Shown here: positions 23,970 through 39,100 of the stretch, piece after piece
How positions within the stretch are numbered: position 1 is the first letter of the stretch
Layout: every line of letters starts with the position of its first letter
Source: Malurus cyaneus samueli
Taxonomy: Eukaryota; Chordata; Aves; Passeriformes; Maluridae
Assembly (NCBI GenBank): GCA_009741485.1
Contig: CM019216.1
Coordinates: 44,296,440 to 44,360,439, forward strand
Reading direction: 5' to 3'
DNA length: 64,000 nt
Program-made: the position numbers and the translations under genes
Notes under the pieces: generated by a model
Told to the model about the DNA's origin: nothing
Database searches by the model: none
The model's input: the letters and a program-made list of their open reading frames with translations, nothing else

Positions 23970-24256
23970 TCTCCTTTCACAAGAGGAAAATGGAGAAGAT
24001 AAGGGACATACAAGTGCATACAAGTTATGATGGAACAGGTTTCATCTTGATATTAGAAAGAAATTTTTTTACAGCAAGAACAATAAATCACGGAAACAAC
24101 CTCTCCAGGGATGTGCTAGAACCTCCCTTGCTAGAGGTTTTTAAGATCCAATTGAGGAGAGTGCTAAGGTCATCAAAGCTCTGTTTCCCATGAAAGGCTG
24201 GACATGATGATCATTCAAAGTCCTTTCCAATCTAAGCTGTTCTATTGCTCTAAGAT
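23970..24256 (+). mobile_element. CR1 LINE 3' end, plus strand
   Basis: The copy begins around ACAAGAGGAAAATGG (23979-23993), continues through GATATTAGAAAGAAATTTTTTT (about 24050-24071), then the ORF2 end with AACCTCTCCAGGGATGTGCTAGA and GAGGTTTTTAAGATCCA, and finishes with the CR1 end TCCTTTCCAATCTAAGCTG and a degenerate TTCTATTGCTCTAAGATA tail at about 24239-24256. This is a short, 5'-truncated insertion of the usual CR1 kind. The 67-codon open frame at 23990-24193 is the decayed ORF2 C-terminus, including the motif region VLEPPLLEVFKIQL. It is not a host gene. Confidence 0.88.
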
Positions 24257-27200
24257 ACATTCTCAAATGTCTGCTTAATAAAGGGGCAAGGCATAATTTT
24301 TGATGGGGTTTTGGCCTGTTGGTTTTGGTTTGAGTTGTTTTTATTTATTTTTTTTTTAATGAAGGTGTAATATCTCCATAAATTAGATTTTTGGATTAAA
24401 TTTTGGGCCTTCTATGTCTTATAAATCAATAATTTGTGCTTCACTAGTTTGTTGTAAATCAAAATCCTTCCAGTTGCCAGACTGTGTTGTGTCAGTTGAA
24501 GAATAATTTTCCCTTCCAAAATAACTGCATTTGGAGCTGGAACTCACATTTTTCATTCCATTCCTTTTTTAAAAGTCAGGTTTTATTGTTTATGTAAGTA
24601 TTCTAGACTCAGTTTCATGGCAAGCAAAAGCAAAGCACATGTTGTCTTAGATTTAGAAACTAAAATATTTTTTTCAGAAATGCCAACATATTTTAGTCTT
24701 GGCAAATGTAAATAATATTCTCAAGAGGGTTATTTTTATTCTGTAGGAGGTAGATTCAACATTTGCGTAAAATATATCAATGTAATATTAGTTTATAATA
24801 TTTTTAGTTTATTCAAATGCATTTTGTGAAAACAAATATTAAAATATCAAAGCATAACATTTAAATATTTTGAACCAGAATAGAAACCTGCCAACAACAG
24901 ACTCCCAGGACCAAGATGCTGGAGCAGCTCATATTCCCCAAAGTACCAAGTCTTTTGCAGCATGTCTGATAATTAAACTCTTAAATCTCCCAGACCTTAA
25001 TAGAAAAACCAACAACTTCCTTGGAATTTAAAGGTAAAGTTTAGGGATTTTTAAGTTTTTGTCCAGGTATAAATTTCAGTAGGTCATTTTACAGTGAGGG
25101 TCTTTTTCATTTTTTGGAGGGTTTTCTTCATAGTTATTTTGATGATAGGTTTGTCTTTCTTTTTTTTTTCTTTATACCCATGAATATCTTATTGGTATAA
25201 GAAACTGCAAAGAGTTTTCTCCTTTCTTTTTTACATTTGATTGAATGCCTTGTAGTCTAGCCATGGTGACTAGTTTGAGTGAAACATATTTCCGTGGTCT
25301 GTGGCTGCCAGGAATTGACTTCTTATACCATCAGCAGTGAGAAAAGTCTTAACACCTAAAATGAGCAGAACAGCTGAAGAGAACAGATTTTAGATATCAA
25401 AATAATTTTCTCCATTGCAGTCCTTGCAGTCTCCTATGCAGTTGAGCCTTGATCTTTAGCATTATTAGTTTTGTGACAGACAAATTAGATGCTCATATTG
25501 TCAATCAAAACTGAGTCATGAGTGCTAATGAATGAGACCTGCTTGTTTACAGACATGGATAATGAGTTCTTAATTGATCCCACCTTGTTTTAGACCTCAC
25601 CAGTGAGAAAAAAGAGGAATTCGAGCTGTGTTTGTTCCCAATTTTTGCTCGTTGTGCTTATAATGATCACATACATGGAGAAGCTGCCATGATCAGCTGC
25701 TATCAGATTTTTGTGAAGAATTTGTGTAGAGGGTAACTGGGAACTTTCATACAGAAAAATCCAGTGAAGACTCTCCTGAACTGATCCACTGTCTTTTTAT
25801 TTTCAACTTTTTAGAACTCGAGAATATATAAAATGCTAAATCATGGAAACTATTATTTCTTCAAAATAAAAACCATTCCAGTTAAGAAGCTGTAGACGTC
25901 TCTGTTTAGATCCTGAAAGGTGGCTTAAAAACACATCAAATGAAAGGAAAGAAAAAGTACAATAAAACATTGATTTTTCTTTTTGGTTTGGGTAAGAAAT
26001 GCATAATGGCATTGATCTCAGTGAAGGGCCTGAATTCAGCTCAGAATTGTCAACTAAATTTAAGTCTAAATGTAAGTGTCTACATGAACATTATGTATAA
26101 GGGATGTATGATCCACAGGATGTTAGTGACAGCTGTCAGTGGAGCTTGTTCATCTTATAACAGTAAAGACACCTGAGCAGATTTCACTGGCATGAGCACT
26201 GGTTTCCATTGTTGTGTAAGTTGCTTCAAATTTCCATTACTGCCATTCAGGGTTGGCAGTCATAGCACAGATCTTGTGGAAAATCTTCACAATTTGGGAG
26301 AGGAAGCTGGAAACTGAGATGTTCCTATGGTGTCTAAGGCATAGAAAAGCTTAGATACTTGTTCAAACAATAGTATTGATCCTTACATATGTGTCTTTTC
26401 CAAATTGAGATTCTGTGATGCAGTTGGTGAGTTAAATTCCACTGACTTCATTGACAATGGATGTTAAGTCAAGGTTCTCTAATGTTTAATGCTGTTCGAA
26501 TTATGAGTCACCAGAAAGCCATAGAAATCCCATAGGGCTTGCTCATATCTGCCACCTGCATCTCCAAATGTCTCAAACAAAAATGGTCAGTTCTGTAGAG
26601 GAAATGTCATATTCAAGATCTCTCTTGCTCTATAGAAAGCTATGCATGCATTTACATTTCTCGATAAAGAATTAAATCTCATACTTGGGGCTTTTCTTTG
26701 TATTTTATCTCTAATCCATGTTTCAACTTCAGGGTGTGCATTAAATACAACAGTGGGGAGAGAGTAGCTATGTAGACAGTATTTTATCTACGTGAAATCA
26801 TGAGGACATTGCTCAGCCTGAAAAGTTAGAGAAGAAGTAGGATTTAAATCATACTAATACTTTTGTTTAATTACCCAGCTGCTCCTCCCACTTGATACTG
26901 CAGTTTTAAAAACACTAAATTTATTTGTTAATTAAAATCACATATTTTAAGCAAGTCAAATTCTTAAAAATTTAATGACTTCATTTTGCTCACATTATAC
27001 TTTGTGAGAATCAAACAGAGGGAGACTTTAAGAGTGAGCCAGCTTATGTGCAGCATTTCCAACAGAGCCATTGAATTTTCTTCTGATAATATTTTTCATG
27101 TTTTGCTAATTGATTTGGAAAGGCTTTGTGTTCAAGGCAAGCAACCAATGAGATCCTCTTTTAATCTTAAGCACTTTCCTTCCTTCTGAAAATTAATTTA

Positions 27201-30200
27201 AAGAGTGAAGTTGCAAAGGTTACAAGATGGTAGATTTTAATGCTTTTGAGTACTGTCACTTCTTCACATAATAGGGTGCCTCGTGATTCTGTGCTCCATT
27301 CTTTAGTAGTAAATGGGAAAGCATCTTCTGCGCTTGAAGATGAAATCTGAAAAGTAGACATAATTGAAATACAACAATTATGGAAACCTATTGCAATTCT
27401 AATGTGACAATGATCAAACAGAAATTCTATTAGTTATAACCAACCATTTTTGGCTTACAAGAACATATCTAGAGACAAAAAAAAATATCTGAATATGTTT
27501 ACACCTGGGTAAAGTGTAGTAGAACTGAATGATTTGGGTTGTACTTCTGCTACAAGATGAATATGTCATGTGGAGGTTGCCTATCAAAAAGAAATACAGG
27601 TTGATCGTATAAGCATTCATATTATTGGACAATAGTTGTTAAATTATCTGACCTATGCAACTAGAGATTCTAGGCTTGTACGATAATAGAACTGAAAAAT
27701 TTGGATCTTGTATTTTAGTACTGGTCCCAGCTCTTCCACACAGATTCCATCTTTACCTGGCATAGAGAGGTAAATAATTTTTTATAACTCCAGTTTTGTA
27801 GCTTAAATTTTCACTAGAAGCAGGGACCAGTAACATTTTTGCAAGATTATTCTAAAGGACTATGCAAAACTGGAAGTGAGTTCACTATATAAATTTTAAT
27901 ACAATTGAAGATAAACAGATAAATAATGTCAATCACTTCATTTTCAAGAGATTAACATCCTAAAGACTATGCAAACAAAAGCATATATGAAGTTAAAAGC
28001 ATCATAGCATGTGGTATAGAATCTGCAATAACTTTTTCTGTTTCTTTGGGGTGGTGGGTGGCACTACAACCCTTGGGCCTGTATTGAGGAGTTTTACACA
28101 GGACAAAATAAAACTTTACAAGACTGAAAGACCTCCCTCTTCTCTGCATGCAATGACCATCTTTAACCTGCCAAGTGACTCTAAGCCTATTAGTATATGC
28201 AGTAACAGTAATTATAAACCTTTCTAGGTCATATATTTAAAGTTTCAGAACAAAACAGTAAATAGGATAAAGCTGTGGTCTTGATCTAAACCCCCCAAAG
28301 TGATAGATGCCACAGCATATTGCCCTGCAATGATGACTGGTGTGGCAAGCTTTTGGTGCAGAAGGGCTGGTGCAGCCCTTGCAGAGCAGAAAAAGTTTTC
28401 ATTTGATTTTTCTTCCTTATTTTATACTTTATAATAATACCCAAGCTATCTCAAAAGGTATAAAAGCACCAGTAAAACACCTTTATCTTGGTTTTCAGTT
28501 TCAGGAGTACTTACCACTACCTTACTCTATTTTATATTATTAAACTGGCCTTTCAGGAATTGAAGATCCTTCTTTCAAACTCCTATATTCTTCTTTCATC
28601 ACCTTGGTGATGATACTTTACACATATAATCTTTCATCTCTTGTCCTTTATATCGCACTCTACTAGAGCCATATAGTTAATCTCTAAATCTGGATTTTTT
28701 TACTGACTTCAGTAGGAGCTGAATATGCTCCTCATATTACTCTACACAGACAGTAAAATATTATACAGAGAAAACAATAATGGTAAATTTTTGAAATGTG
28801 ATCCCCACAAAATAAAAACTAGATGGTCAGGCATTATTTAAAAAGTTATATTTATGCATTGTTATAATTTTATTTTTTATATATCATTCAGACAATGAGC
28901 TAAACTTCATGTTAGTTCTAACAGCAAAAAAAAATTGAACGTGCGAGTAATGCCATTCACAGTATATCTTTGCTTTTTCACATTCAAGAGAATTCGGCTA
29001 AGCCATAAAAAAGGGATGAAAATGTCTATCAATACATGTGTATTAACAGGTGCACAATACAAAAAATTCTAGTATTTTCATTTAAATAGGTAACAAGGCA
29101 GATGACATTTTCCATGTGTTAAATTAGTAAAACAAGAATCAAGGTCAGGCATTTACTCTGGACTCATTCTTAAAGGAAAAATCACCACCTGTTATTAAGT
29201 TGAATTTGAATTTCCATGAGTTTTCTATAGCTCTATCTTTTTTTTACAATCTTTTGCAATGCTAATGTTACGATCAATATTAGTGATAGTAGGACCTGTA
29301 TTTATTTTTTTGTGTGAAAGCTGTAAAGAGCACTGTTGCCTATTTATAAATGCCACTGAGTCCTTCAAATAGCCTTTTCTACTTCTGTTTTTATAATATG
29401 CATTTTCTTTCTTCATTTAAATTGTAGTAGCAGAGTACCTTGTTCTTACTCTTCAGAAGCAAGCTCAGACATATGTCTAATTGGTATCTATTATGTGCTC
29501 TTACCTAAGTTAAGCAGGTTATTATGAAATTACTTGTGTTCCCACTGCACTATAATATCATTTACAGACTCGCTGATTTCTCAAGACATAGCGAGCTCAT
29601 CCAGAAATGATGAAGGAGGCTTATGGTGTGATTTCCCATTAGTAATCAAAATTATTGATGTTTACTGTATTATAACATGACACAGGTAATAAATATATTC
29701 AGTCCAAGACAGCTTTTTGGCATGAAAATGTTACTTTATGAAAGAATTTGTGTTTAAAATTCAAATTTTCAGATGCTAATCAGTATTTTTATCCATAAAC
29801 TATGTTAAACACTATTTTTTTCACAGAATGTAATTTTTTAAATATGCATATTTGAGGGCATAAAAGCTCTGCTGTGTTTGAATAATCCAACAGATGAAAA
29901 ATGAGTTTGTTAATCATGCTGCCCCTTGTTATCAGAGTAATACAAGTCAATGATTTACAGAATAAGAATAGCTCAGGGTATCCCTGAGTACATGATAGCA
30001 TTTATGAAAGAGGACTAAAAATGCTTCATGTCCTGTCATATTACCCAAACTGTATTAAAATTATGTGCTTTACAAAGAAAATGTCTGATTAAAATATTGC
30101 AAATATTTGAAACAGCAACACTGTAAGTTGTTTGAAACTATAAACACAGAATAATGTAATTTCCAATTGAACCCAGAGGACAATAAGACCCAACAAACAG

Positions 30201-33048
30201 CAGTATATAATGACCATCTTGCATAGAGTAATTTTAAATTGTAGTCAGGATCTTGCTTTTCCTTTTCATTTAAAGAAGCAACATCAGAAAAACCTCTTAG
30301 ACAGTCAAGTATTTCAGGGATTAAAAATTAAATGGTAAATGATAGATTGCAATTGCAAAATTTGTCTTTCATGGCAAAAATGTTGGGATTCCTATTGTAG
30401 TGCACTGCTGAAAGAGCTTCAGAGGTTGTCAAAGGAATCTGCATCTGATAACATGAGTTCTTCTGCAGTAACAGGTGCTCCACAGGTTGTCCCAGGGATG
30501 TCAACATATCCTCTTAAAATGATGGAAGTGTGATGGGATCACTGCCACATCAGCCACTAGGGAAAAACACAATCTGGTGACAAGAACCATATTTCACAGA
30601 CTCTATATTTTCCTTGAATAAATAACGCTCTTGGTCTGTAGCAGCGTGTGAGGTCAAGGTGGTTTTGAGCAAGGACTACATGCCCAAGAAAATAATATAT
30701 ACAATTAACTTTCACTTTCCAGTTATTTTATTTGTTGATTCTGCACAGGTCGACTCTGAACTATTTCTGAGTCAACTTAAATTGTTTTAATCTGTTGGCA
30801 CTTCTGTCCAGTACCCCCAGAACTAGTGGGTAAATCCATTTTGAAAACACTCTAAAAAGCAACCAAACAATTCAGCATATAAGCATCTATCCATGCATCT
30901 CTGTCTGTCAGCAGTCTTAGAAAATTCTATAACAACCAAAGTTGTGACAGGATTCAATGCATACCATGACCAGAAATCCTCAGTTTTTCATTATAATTCT
31001 TAATGAAATAAGACCTTTTGGTTTTTTTTGTTTGTTTGTTTTGGAGCTACAGTTGCATTCAAAAACATTTCAACCAAAAAGTATTTATAGGGCATGAGAA
31101 ATAAATATGCTTTACAATTTGTAAAGAGTCACTTATTTCAAGAGAAAATACTCAAATATTCATCAAGGTTTCCAATGAAGTTGTGTTGCTCTGTTTCTTT
31201 TGTGGTATATACATTAAGTGCTCTGTTTTCTAACTACTGGAGAATTAGAAATTTGCTAGAAATCCTTTGAATGCTGAAAGTATCTGCTGGAGAAGGACAG
31301 TAATACAAATTGCACTTTAGTGCAAATTTAGCTCTTTCTCACCCTATTAAGTAATCATTCCAGTGAATGAAATTTAAAACCTAGAAACATGCAACACAAT
31401 AAATAAACAGCTTCTTCTTCTCAGAAAAACTGTTCCTAGACAATGGAAGAAATTATATGTATTAATTTATAGAATGAGGACTTAAAGTGACCTTAAAACT
31501 CTCAATCTTGCAAAGGCATTCACTCTTCTTAGTAAATGTATATGAAGCTTTTTATTAAACGAGAAGTTCATCTATTATACACACTAGAGATACATGCAAA
31601 GCTCCAGAGACTTTAACAAGATAAGAATAAAGTATCCAGTGAAACTTTTTCACAGGTGTGTACATCTTTGCAGATCTTCATCTTCTGCCTTAATATCTTC
31701 AACTAAATATTTCAGTGCTTTGTTTTTCTTCAAATAGATATTTCTAGCTGAATTTATATTTTGGGCATTAGTAGAACATGCAGAGCTCCTAACCTGGAAG
31801 AAGAAAGAGAGATTTTTTTATAGAGTTTGCCTCAGTTGCAATAGTAGTGTTTATGTAGGAAGATAGGGTGCAATCATGCTGAAAATATTCCACTGGATAT
31901 AATTTGAGTACTCACTGAATATCTATAATCACCATTTTCAGAACATTTTCTACAAAGCATCTTAGAAAACTTCTCCCCTCAATCCTGCCATGCTTAACCC
32001 CATGCACTTTTTTGCTATTCTTTTCTTCAGCAGTTCATAAAATTATGATAGTAGGTAAATTTTTTTTGCAATTCAATTCTTGTTTGAGTCCATTAACATT
32101 TAATATATTCTAACAATAGAAAATTAAGGAAAACCTTAGTTTGTATAAAATTTGAAGTGTCATGAAAAATACTTGTCCTGATAGAGATTCAGGAATGCAT
32201 TTTTGACTTCTGCAGACTTAATTCTTTTGGTGTGATAGAAAATATTTTCCAAGAGAAATAACAGTCTTGGAAATGGCAAATCATTTATTATTTCTAAGAA
32301 CTACAGAAGCCAGGTCCTGCTTTCAGATATGCAGGCACTGTGTGTGTCTTGTTAATCAGTGACTGTGCATGCATATGCAAGTATGGCATGGGTTTTTTAA
32401 TCAGAGTTTGGTTTCATTTAATACCTTTTTATACATTGAGTAGACAAAAGGCAATTTACAGAGCAAGAAGTCAAATATTAGCAGTGCAGGAACTCATAGG
32501 GTAGAAAAATCAGTGAATGAGAACATCCTGCCAGCAGTACCAACAGAGCTGTATCCAGCAGTTAGAGGGTTGCAAACTGAAATACATAATGTAAAGGCTT
32601 GTAAAACACATAAGTTAATTTTCACTGAAAAATGAAATAGGTTCATGAATGGAGTTAGAGAGAAAATGCACTTTAATAACACAATATCTGAAATAGAAAT
32701 TAATTCTATTACAGAACCAAGAAAGGCAAGCATATTTAGCCTTCCAGGCATGACAAGACTCTTTTGATTTATTCAGAATTGCAGGACAGTCTACCTGTTG
32801 CTGACGAAAACAAACCATTCATTGGTCGCATATCAGGAGGAAAATCCAAGAAAATTCTTTGGGGTACAACTCTTACACTGCCACTATGGAAATGAGGTGG
32901 AGTGGAGGTAAAATTTTGTTTGAAACACTATAATTCTCTAATGCTTTGCCTAAAGAATCTTAGATTAATTCTAAAATTGCCCATGTGTCATAAAATTATT
33001 GACCAGAAGGAAATGGGTGAGGATTTTTTGATTTCTTGAAACTCTAAG
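24257..33048. other. long AT-rich non-coding stretch
   Basis: Nearly 9 kb has no recognisable gene, RNA gene or transposon. Open frames are short and unrelated to one another. A T/G-rich patch lies at about 31020-31045. Old repeats diverged beyond recognition may be present. Confidence 0.55.
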
Positions 33049-33116
33049 GTTTTTTGTTTTGTTTGTTTTTTTGTGTTTTTTTTTTTTTGTTGTTTTTGGT
33101 TGTTTTTTTTTTTTTT
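33049..33116. repeat. T/G low-complexity tract
   Basis: About 68 bases consist only of T runs with interspersed single or paired G, ending in a long T run at about 33103-33116. No retroposon body was recognised on either side. Confidence 0.9.
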
Positions 33117-36100
33117 AATTAATATGGAAAAGATTGCAGATGCACAGACTGAGAATACTAAGTCCTGAAGAATCTGGACCAGATTCTCTCTCAGTAGAGT
33201 TGCTTGGTAATCACAATTCTGTCTTACAGCAGTCAGGGCTTTGTAACTAAACTGAATGCTTTACAGGGTAGAGGGCATTCTTCTTAGGCTGCCCTCTGCA
33301 TCCAGCACAAGGCTCAGAAGGGGCTGGTGCAGCCTCCACAACTCAGAGTCCTTTATGGCCTTATGGTCTGTCATGAAGCCCTTGTAGATCTTCAATCTGG
33401 CCGGGTACAAAAGACACAGCCCTACACGTGGCTACTGCTGCCACCTCTTGGATATGCAGAGCCTGGGAACACAAGAGCTACAGGTTAGCTCATAATATTC
33501 AGGATATTGGGTTTTAGGTGAGGTTGGTTTTGTTTGGTTGGTTTTTTCTGTTGCTATACAGGCTGTAGTTCTGTAGTTTCCTCGGTAGAGAAGAAATAGG
33601 ATTTCAACAGTCAGACTATTTTCTTCAGTTTGGTAGCTTTTCTACTATTCCTTCACACAAAATTTTTATGGATTCTTTTTACGAACTTGAGACTGCTCTT
33701 CTAGGACATTTCTGAACAGAATGTTGCACTTCCCATCCTGTTCTAGATGTCTTCAAGCTTTTTCATCTTGTCTCCAATCTCATTTCTGTCAAGTGACAAC
33801 CTGAAACAAAACTTTATGGGGAAGAAACACAGGGTATTTTGCAACTCCTTTCTTCTCTTAGACACATCACACAGTGTCAAGGTGCTGAGTTGTCAGTGTA
33901 CTTATAGATCTGGTGCTGATATTTCCTGGAAATTCTCCTAGTCCTATCACTGTAGACACAGCCTTTGTCTAACAGTAACTTTAATTGACAAGGCAAAGTT
34001 GGAGAGAAAAATGTCAGAGAAAATGAGTGAAAATTCAATGCTATTTCTGCCATGGAATTTTTGTACGTTTGTTGCATTCTGACTGTAATCACAACATCAG
34101 AATTTTCTTTAAGCTATTTCATGTACAGTCAGCACATAATAAGCTGGCAGAAAGGAGGAAAGTGGGCAGTGTCTGACAGAAATTCCACCATGAAGCGTAT
34201 GCACCAAGATGAACACTAATTACCAGCTCACACAACAAAACTGTTGCTTGCTGTCTTATGTAATTAGTGAGGCAGTCTATTAAAAAGGAGGAAGAGCAGT
34301 GTATGTAGTGCTCAAAATTTTCAAGACTCGGGACCACTATGTTTGAAAGCAAGGTCTGTATAAGAGGCACACTGATTCCTTTTGGAAAGGTCAACAATGA
34401 TATTTATAAATGTTGAGAGATCTGTTTCATACATTGAATGTTTTCTCATTGTGCCAGTCGTTAGTAGCAGAAGTTAAAGCATAATTCCTGAGTTATTTCT
34501 CTTTGTATCCTTCCCAATGGTATCTTGGTCCAGTGTGCTTCTGCTCAGCTGATCCATGCACCTTAATATTGCCAGGACTGATCTCATCTTTGTTCATGTA
34601 GAAGCTTATTAGGCATGTTCATGAGTTAAAATACACTTGAAACAAAAGTGACTATTTTTACAGGCTCCTTGAATCAGATGCAGCAATATTAGAAGAATTA
34701 AGAACCCAGAGCACAAATGAAATCAGAGACCAGGCAAAGTCTCTCTGACTTCACTCATGGCAATGAGGAAAGATAAAGCGTAGTTAAGAGTTGTCACCCA
34801 TAATAGGACCTTCAGATGTAGAATTGCAAGTGTAGCATCTGCCAATTCAGCATTAGATTTGCAAAGGGATTTTGTCATAGGCAGGCACACTTTGAAAGGG
34901 TAAACAGTAGCTATGGACGGAAATGTACTTTTGTACTTTCATTTTCCTGTTTGCAGAATTTTATGGGCTTTTTTTCTAACCCCAAACATATTACCATCCT
35001 ATATGCTGTTTCTACTTTGTTTTTTCTGGTAGTTTTCCACTACACATGGGCTATTTATGAGCTTAAGAAAATTAAACCCAACTATCCATCTGTTATGTGG
35101 TGAATGTTGAGGAAGACATGGGACACCACTAAGGTATGGGAAAAAATGCAGGGTACCAAAGAAACATTAACTTTTGAAGAAGTACTAAATTTTTTTTGTA
35201 CACACTGCTCACAGCTAAGCAGATTCTAAATTTCTTTTTTATTTTTCTAGAATAGTTAGTGTAACATACTCACAATTAAAATGTATTCTGAATGCCTGGT
35301 ATATGTAGTTTTTTTTTAATTGATATTGAATATCCCATGCAAAGCAGCTTCAGAGTAATCATAATTTCTAATAACATGAACTGGAGATTCTTCTTTTGGT
35401 ATAATGGATGACGCAGGCACAGAAGGTACTGTGCAAGCTCTAAGATTGAAAAGCTGGAGATTTTATAGGTTTGAGCAAATAAGGGAGGACATGATAGAGG
35501 GAGCATTCATCCTTTATCTGTCTTTAACCCAGTGGCCACTCAGAAACACTGAATGCTGACACACCTCAGAATGATAAAATTGGTTATGTTTAAAAAAAAC
35601 CTAATTAATCTCTCATACCTCCGGGTAGTATCAGTATCAGAAATTTTGTGAGGAGAAAGCAGAGGTTACAGATGTGTGTGGATAGCCTACACATTTGTCA
35701 TCAGGTGCTAAAGAATGTTCAAGAAACAGAAGTATGTTTAGTTATGCTTATGGAGGAAAGCCACCCATTACTGACTGTGGACAGAATAATAAAATAGTTC
35801 TCTAGGGATTTTTACTGTGCCTGAGCTCAATTCCTGGGTGAGATCCCACAATCATTGGGCTCAAAGGTGAGAATTGGCATTCAATGGCTTCAGTAGCTGA
35901 GTTTTCAGTTGGTGTATTTAATAAAATGGTATGGATTTGGATTCAACAAATCTCCCTTTTTACTTTTGTCTCTTGGGGCAGCACACAGTCCTGCCTAAAT
36001 TCAGGAAATCATTGGTTAGATGAAATCAATGTAAGTGGGGAAAGGAAGAAAGAAAAGGAGCACAAGTATAATCTAGGGAGCTAGAAAGTCGATACTATTT

Positions 36101-39100
36101 TTAAATCTTATTAAAAAACTCTAAGGCATATGTAAATTTGAGATAACACACCTCCCTAGTCACAAAGCCTCCAAGGAATTTACTTCAGTAATTCATATCT
36201 AATTCCATAATTATTAAGCTGGATAATGTATTTTCAATATTTAATACCACAAATGCTTAAGTGTTTTCAAAGTAATCTTTAATTTTTGCCATCAAAAGTA
36301 AAGCCTGGATAAAAATCTCTTTATGTGTTTCCTATTCTGTTTAGCGATAACTGAATCAGGTTTCCTTTTCTCCTTTCAGTGTTTCAGTACTTTTGGCCAC
36401 CTGTCAGCCAACCAAAATTAAAAACAGAGGCTGATTAAATGGCTCTCTATGGTGCTGTTCAGGCAGCTTCATTAGTGTTTCAGCTTATGGCCACTCAGTG
36501 AGCCCCACTGCTGCAACTTCTGACAATTTATGGAAGCCGATTTGAAGGCACAGGATGTGGGGTACAAAATTTTGCACAGTTGCAAAGTTTTGATTGCATG
36601 AATTATACATGAAGTCCATTATTTTCGAGGCTCACTGGTGGTAACAGCATTCTGAAGGTATAAAACAGCTTTTTCTTTGAAACAAGTAAAACCCAACCAA
36701 CCAAATGCAAGCCACATAAAGTGGAAAATACAGAAAATACAGAACCAGAATAACAAAAGATCCCAAACATTCTTTATTTGTCTATCCAATCACTAGATTT
36801 TATGAAAAATAGCTGAGAGTCTTCCAGCTCATTTTGCTGGTGTTCAGGTATGTTGAGAACTAAGGTGTCAGGAAGGGGAAAGGGGATGGAGAAATAAACC
36901 TTCAAGGCTATGGCTGTGGATTATTGCACACATAAAGGATTTCTCCAGCATGAACACAGCAAGCATCTCTGAAAGCTCTCAATGTCATTTTGCCAAAGAT
37001 GTCTCCTCTTTTCACTAGCTGTCTGCTCTGTCAAATATAATGCTTTATTAAAGCTCGGAGGCTTTTTTTTTTTTTTTTTTTCTTTTCCTTCTATCTGTGT
37101 GCCTTTTCAGACGACAGGAAAGTAGTTTTAAAAAAGTAAAAAGATGAGCGCTAGAGTAAAACTAGCTCTGATTTTCAATATTCCCACTTTACTCAGATGA
37201 CTTACTATCTCCTTGCTATTTTTTCATTTTGTACTAAAAGGAAAATCTTCATTTTAGTGGAGATTTGGTGTTAGTTGTTGCAAAAACACTCCTTTATGCA
37301 GTACTTTATAAAAAAGCCTTTAACCTTTCCCATCGGACCACCTGAACAAATTAATTTATCTTTGTCAGGGTGTTCAGTAATGAACCGAAACATTTGTACA
37401 CCAACAGGCACAGAGATGCTCCTATTGACAGCAGTGGGAAAATTGTACCCAGGCAAAGAAAGGAAGAATAGAACTTGTAAGTACCAATGTAAAAAAATAA
37501 GCCAAACTGATCAGGCAGTTCCTTCCGTTTCACACAGAGAAGGTGTGTGGTTCCTCTTACTCTAGCACTGAATAAGTAAAGCTGCACGTGTCATATCATG
37601 GATCGTACCTACAATTATTTGCACTGTAAATTAAGGCAGTTTCCTCTTTCAAGGATTCTTAGTACTCATTCCACATGCCTAACGTGCCCTTTCTGTCTGA
37701 GGCTAGATGTAGAGCACTGCTCATGACTATTCATTGCAATGTCTTGGCAAGGCATTCACAGCCTTAATATGTCAAAAAACAAATGTTCAAGGGGTAATAC
37801 TTGTACCTAGAAGTACTTATGTTAAGAAAAAAGACATTGGCAAATTAGTGTAAGGCAAACTGCCTAACCTCTCAAACCTTTTTTTTTTGGATTCCTAAAA
37901 ACACAGGGCATTGGCTTTCTTAGCATGCTCAAAGTTTCTTTTAGTGTGCTATTTGAGACCAAGTTCCACATCTTTTCAGCTAAAGGTTCTGTGGTGTATT
38001 TCTTGTACATAATTTCAATTATGAAACTCCTAAATTAATTCAGCTATGGATTTCCATGTGTAAGCATATTCATCTCTGTAGCAATTGCTTTCCACAGGTG
38101 ATCATGAGAAGCCATGTATTACTTCTCTGTACACAACACTGTTCCACAGTCACCAATACCAGACTTTTGCACTCTCACATAATCAGGCAGTACAGATCAG
38201 ATCTCTCAACCTGATCTATATCAGATATAGGCACACCATCACATTTCTTAGCCAGAATACATGATGTGGACTATTGCTCATAGTAGTTTTGTACCCCTGA
38301 TTTTATACCTATTTTACATCACCTGCACTTGTCAGGAAACCCACCCAGCATTTTTCAAAGAAATCTGAAAAAAAAGAGAAGTTTGTGTCACTCCGCAACA
38401 GAATGTCTCTGCAGCATTTCTGAACACATGCTAAGAGTTCTATGTTTATATTTGCAATTTATTATATTACTGAACCATGGTCTGAGCAGACACATAAGCA
38501 GCAATTTGTATTTTAAAATTTGCAAAAGTTGTGCCAAGAAAAGGATTTCTCTGTAACAAAATCCAACCTTTCTGTATTTTCTCATACTAGGAATGAAATT
38601 CTATCATTCTTACCCCTAATGTTTCCCTTATCTATTCAACAGTAAATCTATCAACATATTTTAATCAGATTTTATAACAAAGTTCTTCAGGAAATTAGAC
38701 GCGACCATAAATAAACTACCTGTGTCCAAAGCAACAGTTCCTCCTTAACTACAAGGTATAATTTTGAGCAGGTAATGACAAAAATACCAAAGCAAAGTCC
38801 CATTTCTGCAGTGAGCATACGTTTGGAAGCCAGCAATATACTTCATGTGGTCACAACCCACCTACCAGCCCTTCCATAAAGTAATTCTGCAAATCTCACT
38901 CATAATGCAGTAGATTGGACTATCATGAGATCAGTCAGAACTGATCTATTCAATATGACTCCATTTTATAAGCAAGCATACACGCCCTGGAAATTTGATA
39001 AGGATCAGCTGTTCACTTCCTGGGGACATTGATGTTATTGATCTCTCTTTGCTTTCCTTCTCTTTCCTTCCTCCACTCCACTCCTTTATCCTTTATATGG

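Noticed and set aside
30339..30533. 64-codon plus-strand frame rich in Ser, with a Met-containing C-terminus
   Set aside because: There is no recognisable domain, no flanking splice signals that stand out, and a length expected by chance in 64 kb.
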